DNA from: Glebionis coronaria
Taxonomy: Eukaryota; Streptophyta; Magnoliopsida; Asterales; Asteraceae
Length of the DNA stretch: 64,000 nt
Assembly (NCBI GenBank): GCA_025667525.1
Contig: CM046880.1
Location: 595,609,895 to 595,673,894 of the forward strand
Reading direction: 5' to 3'
Shown: positions 60,079-64,000 of the stretch, piece by piece
How the letters are laid out: each line of letters starts with the position of its first letter
Numbering within the stretch: position 1 is the first letter of the stretch
Position numbers and translations under genes: made by a program
The notes under the pieces: generated by a model
Told to the model about the DNA's origin: nothing
What the model saw: the letters and a program-made list of their open reading frames with translations, nothing else
Database searches by the model: none

Positions 60079-62640
60079 CTAAGTCCTTTGATGGTGCAAA
60101 ATACCGGGATCGAAGATGGAGTTCTCGTTTTCATTGGAAAAACAAATCAACGCCACTTCATCATGTGTCAACACAAACCCGAAGGGTTTAAAGAAAATAG
60201 ATGAGAAGAAATAGAAGGGTGGGACAATGGGTAAGTCACAAAAACCATGAGATACTCGAGGTAGACGCGCACCAATCAAATAGAAAGATTTTCCACTTAT
60301 TGCATCGGTGGAAGACCGAGATTTCCCTTTATAAGCAATTCCGGGATCAAATATCTCGTCCTCGGTGGAGAAAGGGAAGGGAACATAAGGGGCTTCCCCC
60401 ACACTAAGTCCACACAAAGCATCGTCAAAAGGAGAAGACGAGCTTGTAGTACTCAAAACACGAGGTGATGACGGAGTTAGCATTGTAGAAAAATCTTTTA
60501 AATCCATTTTAAAATCTTTCCCCTTTTCATCTTTTAAACTCTCCTTATGAAAAACTAACTTAATTATGTCAAAAATATTTGGTGTTTCTAAAGCAATTTT
60601 AGTCACACTAAAAATTCTCACATTTGAAAACCGTTTTGGTTTAGGTGGTGGTAAGTTCTCAAAAAGTTTGTCAACAAAGAAAACTTCCCCATTGGGATCA
60701 ACATATTCATCATCCGAAGAATCATTCGTGATTGGAATCGTAGGCTTAACACTCTTAACCTCCACCGACGGAGGGGACGGAAAATCGTTTTTATTATCAA
60801 CTCCTAAAACTCTCTTTGAAATCCTTTTGCAAATGTTTTTGATGGGATTAACATTGTTCAAAGACGTGATAGAATACACATGAGAAAGTGTGGAGTTTTG
60901 AGTTGCATTTATGACGAGTTCCTCCTCATTGAAACGAAGAGTGATTTTCCTAGCATACACATCGATAAGTGCTCTCGAGGTATCTAAAAATGATCGACCT
61001 AAAATTAGAGGAACTTTAGGATCGATGGGGATGTCAACAACGATAAAGTCTACGGGATAGTAGAACTTTCCAACTTTCACGAAGACGTCCTCGGCTACTC
61101 CACAAGCTAGAATCTTAGAATGATCGGCCATCTCGATTGACATTCTTGAAGGAGTGAGATTAGGAAGATTGAGCGACTTAAAAATCTCAAGAGGCATCAA
61201 ATTAATACTAGCACCAAGATCGGCCAAGGCGTAGCATTCCTCCATATCTTGTATTGCACATGGGATTAAAAATTTACCGGGATCACTGACTTTTTGAGGT
61301 ATGCGGCTAAGAAAAACCAATGAACAACTAGACGATTTTTGCAATTTCTCCTTGTTATTCAACATACTTTTAAAGTTTGCGGCAAATCGAGGCATCATGA
61401 CCAAGGCGTCGGCAAAACTTATATTAAAATGCAAGTCACGAAACATTTTCATAAAAAGTTCAAATTGATAATTATTTCGTTCTTGTGCCTTTTCCTTGTT
61501 TCGTCTTGAAAGGTAAGGTAAGGGTGGTGTGGGTTGGGGCATAGGCAACGGCCTTGGAATCTCGGGTTCCACTATTGGTATTGGTTCAACCATAGGTGTG
61601 GTTTGAGTGGTACTTCGTGGACTTTGAATTTGCTCCTTTTCTGCCACCACCTCGGGTTCTTTCTCTTTTTCCTTCTCCGTAGAAGTACTTGGACGAGAAA
61701 TAGGTTCTTTGAAAGTTTTACCACTACGAGTAGTAATAACCTTCAATTCTCCTTTCGGGTTTACGATGGTATCACTAGGAAGACCACCCGAAGAAGAAGG
61801 TTTACACATGATAGCTTCAAACATGTTTCCCATTCGGTCTTCAAACTTAGATTGCCTTGCATCCGCTTTTAACAACTCTTGCTTAATCTCATGTTGACCT
61901 TGCTCCATTTTTTGTTGATTTTGTTGGAGACGTTGAACATTTCCTTCCATTTTATTAGCATGAGTCTTAAGTTCTTTAGCAAGTTTATTTTTAAGCTCGT
62001 TTTTCAACTCGGATCTTAAGCTAACCATCTCACGTTGCATATTATCAAACTTAGCATCGTTTGCTTTAGCATAATTCAAAAATTCTCCTTGAAGATTTTT
62101 GGTGTGATCATTTTGAAAACCTTGGGTAGTATTTTGAAAATCACGGTTTTGGTTTGAAATTTGCCCATTTACACTTTGATAATTACCCTTGTTGAAGTTA
62201 CGTTGAGCACCATTTTGATTATTTTGATAGTTGTTAGCATTTTGATTTTGTGGAGCTTGATTTTGGCGGGAACCTTGACCGTTTTGGTTATAAGTTCCCG
62301 TGGCTACATAAGCATTCGAAGTGTTACCATCCGCGGTAATGCACTCGGAAAAATCGTGAGCTCCACCACACGAAATACAACTCTTGGCAACCGCCTTAAC
62401 CGATGCGGAATTCAAAGCATCTTGTGCTTTCCAATGAGTCATAAGAGTCGAAAACCTATCGAAAAACCGATTCTCCTCATTTGCTTCATCTTGCAAGGCA
62501 CTCATGTTACGAGACGACGATGAACCCATAGTGGCAACACTCGGTGTGTTACGAGGGCTATAAACTTTAGACCTATTCTCAATGATTTTCAAAGCCTCGT
62601 CGGTCGTTTTGCATAAAAAAATTACCACCCGCGGCGGCAT
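60079..62640 (-). pseudogene. Gypsy gag C-terminus plus aspartic protease, no RT
   Basis: An 853-codon frame. The N-terminal part is the end of gag with a single Cys-rich motif (CISCGGAHDFSEC), then an Asn/Gln-rich stretch, a Lys/Glu/Gln coiled-coil segment, and a Ser/Thr/Pro linker. A retropepsin-like domain follows with ALADLGASINLMPL, where the catalytic D-S/T-G appears as DLGAS as in Athila-like elements, and closes with VPLILGRSFLDT. The remaining 270 residues are not pol and repeat IFDPGI twice near the end. It is separated from the upstream gag frame by a TAA and a T-run length change at 62615-62645. Confidence 0.78.
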
Positions 62641-62644
62641 TTAA

Positions 62645-63340
62645 TTAATCTCGTTCATGATCATTAAGCCCATTATAAAAAGTGTCAATTTGATGTAATT
62701 CGGATAAATCATGGTGTGGACATTCATGTAACATTTCTTTAAACCTTTCCCAAGCCATTGAAAAACTTTCATTAGACCTTTGAGTAAATCGTGAAATCTC
62801 TTTTTTCAAATGTGTTGTTTTAGATGGTGGAAAAAATTGATTCACAAATTTAGAAACGAGATCACCCCACGTCAAAATCGAATTTGGGGGTTCTTTCTCG
62901 AGCCATATCTTGGCGGGTCCATCTAACGAGTATGGAAACAACATCATCTTAATGGCATCGTGTGGTACATCCTTAAACTTGCTTGTCGCGGTGAGACGAT
63001 TAAATTGCCTTATGTGATAATGTGGGTTGTCTTTTTCGTGTCCGTGAAACTTGTTGGCTTGAAGCATAGACATTAAACCCGTCTTGATCTCGAAGTTCTC
63101 CGCAAGGATGGCGGGAATCACAATGGCCTCTCCAAAACCCTCGGTGGGTGCTTGAAGCAACTCCATCATAGTACGATTAGCCATGATAGCTCCTTGTTCT
63201 ACAATAGGTTCCTCACTTGGAGTCTCTTCACTAGAAAGATTAGGAGTAGGTGTTGACTCCTTTTTGTTTTTTCGTTTACGTGCACGTCTTGCTTGATTAC
63301 GAGTAAGCATAAACGTCACGTACAACGTGGGGATGAGCAA
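62645..63340 (-). pseudogene. Gypsy gag N-terminal part
   Basis: 231 codons. A basic start (RNQARRARKRKNKK) is followed by the retrotransposon gag domain with FHGHEKDNPHYHIRQF, LFPYSLDGPAKIWL, VSKFVNQFFPPSKT and FSMAWERFKEMLHECPHH, typical of Athila-type Gypsy elements. It ends at TAA 62645, just before the region where gag should continue. The first ATG may be further in. Confidence 0.8.
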
Positions 63341-64000
63341 AGAAGATTCTTTTTGGTGTTTTTAACTTTTTCAATTTTTTGGATTTTTGATTGTTTTTAC
63401 TTTTTTTTTGGATTTTGGAATTGTATTAAGTAGACAAAAATCTACAAATCTCCTCCTTAATCAATCTCTTGATTAAAGAAGCCTCAAGGAATGAAAACGA
63501 TCACGTGAAGTGAACGCCTTCGATGACTTTAGAACGTTAGTGGAGCACCAAAACGTTCAAGAGGGTTTAATCAAAATGAAACCAAGAAAGTATATATGAT
63601 ACTTAATAATACTTTAGGCGGCAAAACCCTCGATTAGCTCTCAAAATCAAATACTCACAAGCAAGCGGGGAAACGAGGTGGCGCGAAGCACTTAAGAGCC
63701 TTTTTCCTTAGGATATATTTTATAATATCCGCCTTATACCCACCTTATAGTTTGTATTTTTCAAAATCGAGCTTCTCGAAAGTATTTATCTATTTTTGCC
63801 TTTTTCTTTGGTTTGAGATTCGAATATAATGATTTGGGTAATGACCTCCCAAGTCAAGGTTGTGATTTCTCACGTATTTGGAGTACTTGTGAATTTATTG
63901 TTCTACGTATACAATATAGTAATAGTATTCACACAAAAAACGAAAAAAACGATAATACGTATTAGTAGAGTGCTACTAATACCATTAGCTATTTATGGCT
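63341..64000 (-). other. 5' leader / probable LTR edge of the Gypsy element, cut by window end
   Basis: Upstream (minus strand) of gag. It has T-runs at 63350-63415 and GC-rich AGCGGGGAAACGAGGTGGCG at about 63664-63683. No tRNA primer site could be assigned with confidence, and the LTR boundary lies here or beyond the window. Confidence 0.4.

Noticed and set aside
60201..62523. Plus-strand open frames opposite the Gypsy gag-protease gene
   Set aside because: Shadows of the minus-strand coding sequence.
63661..63700. tRNA-Asp-like primer binding site for the Gypsy element
   Set aside because: The GC-rich box resembles one, but TGG appears on the wrong strand for the element's direction, so it was not called.

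Overview
This is a plant nuclear genome window: long phase-conserved introns with GT/AG ends, AT-rich spacers, MITEs, a SINE, a Helitron, and Copia- and Gypsy-type LTR elements. The fusion of receptor-like kinase domains to phloem protein 2 (PP2) domains, and the repeat types, point to a core eudicot and most likely the daisy family (Asteraceae). That family assignment is inference.

Layout. (1) 1-2.6 kb: a relic of SUMO intron 1 carrying a PIF/Harbinger MITE, then a decayed minus-strand gene of the DUF1985 (PEARLI4/phospholipase-like) type. (2) 3.3-14.1 kb: one very large gene with eleven exons that join without a frame break. It encodes four consecutive protein kinase domains followed by two PP2 domains, about 1,723 residues. 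Domains 1 and 2 are pseudokinases; domains 3 and 4 keep the catalytic residues. This is the most interesting object in the window. Its introns hold a Stowaway-like MITE, a Harbinger-like element and an hAT-like MITE. (3) 16.4-22.9 kb: a head-to-tail SUMO array with one near-complete copy, one copy that has lost the diglycine, and one truncated copy. Copy 1's stop codon overlaps copy 2's ATG by one base. Copy 1's first intron is a minisatellite. (4) 23.7-25.6 kb: two hAT-type elements with target-site duplications. (5) 25.9-30.9 kb: an intact glycosyltransferase family 61 gene and a frameshifted tandem copy. (6) 31-36 kb: AT-rich spacer with a tRNA-derived SINE. (7) About 36.05-50.28 kb: a large decayed Helitron with a Rep/helicase pseudogene, an RPA70-like pseudogene, an antisense ORF in an RPA intron, and a young 3.1 kb non-autonomous LTR retrotransposon with 420-bp LTRs nested inside. 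(8) 50.3-64 kb: Copia LTR and tail fragments, then a minus-strand Gypsy-type element with gag and protease but no reverse transcriptase, running off the right edge.

The host genes (kinase-PP2 fusion, SUMO array, GT61 pair) do not form one pathway. A combination of kinase-pseudokinase tandems and lectin-like PP2 domains is what one would expect of an intracellular immune or signalling protein, but that role is inferred from architecture only. Exon coordinates come from reading splice sites and frame by eye; no transcript or database evidence was available.
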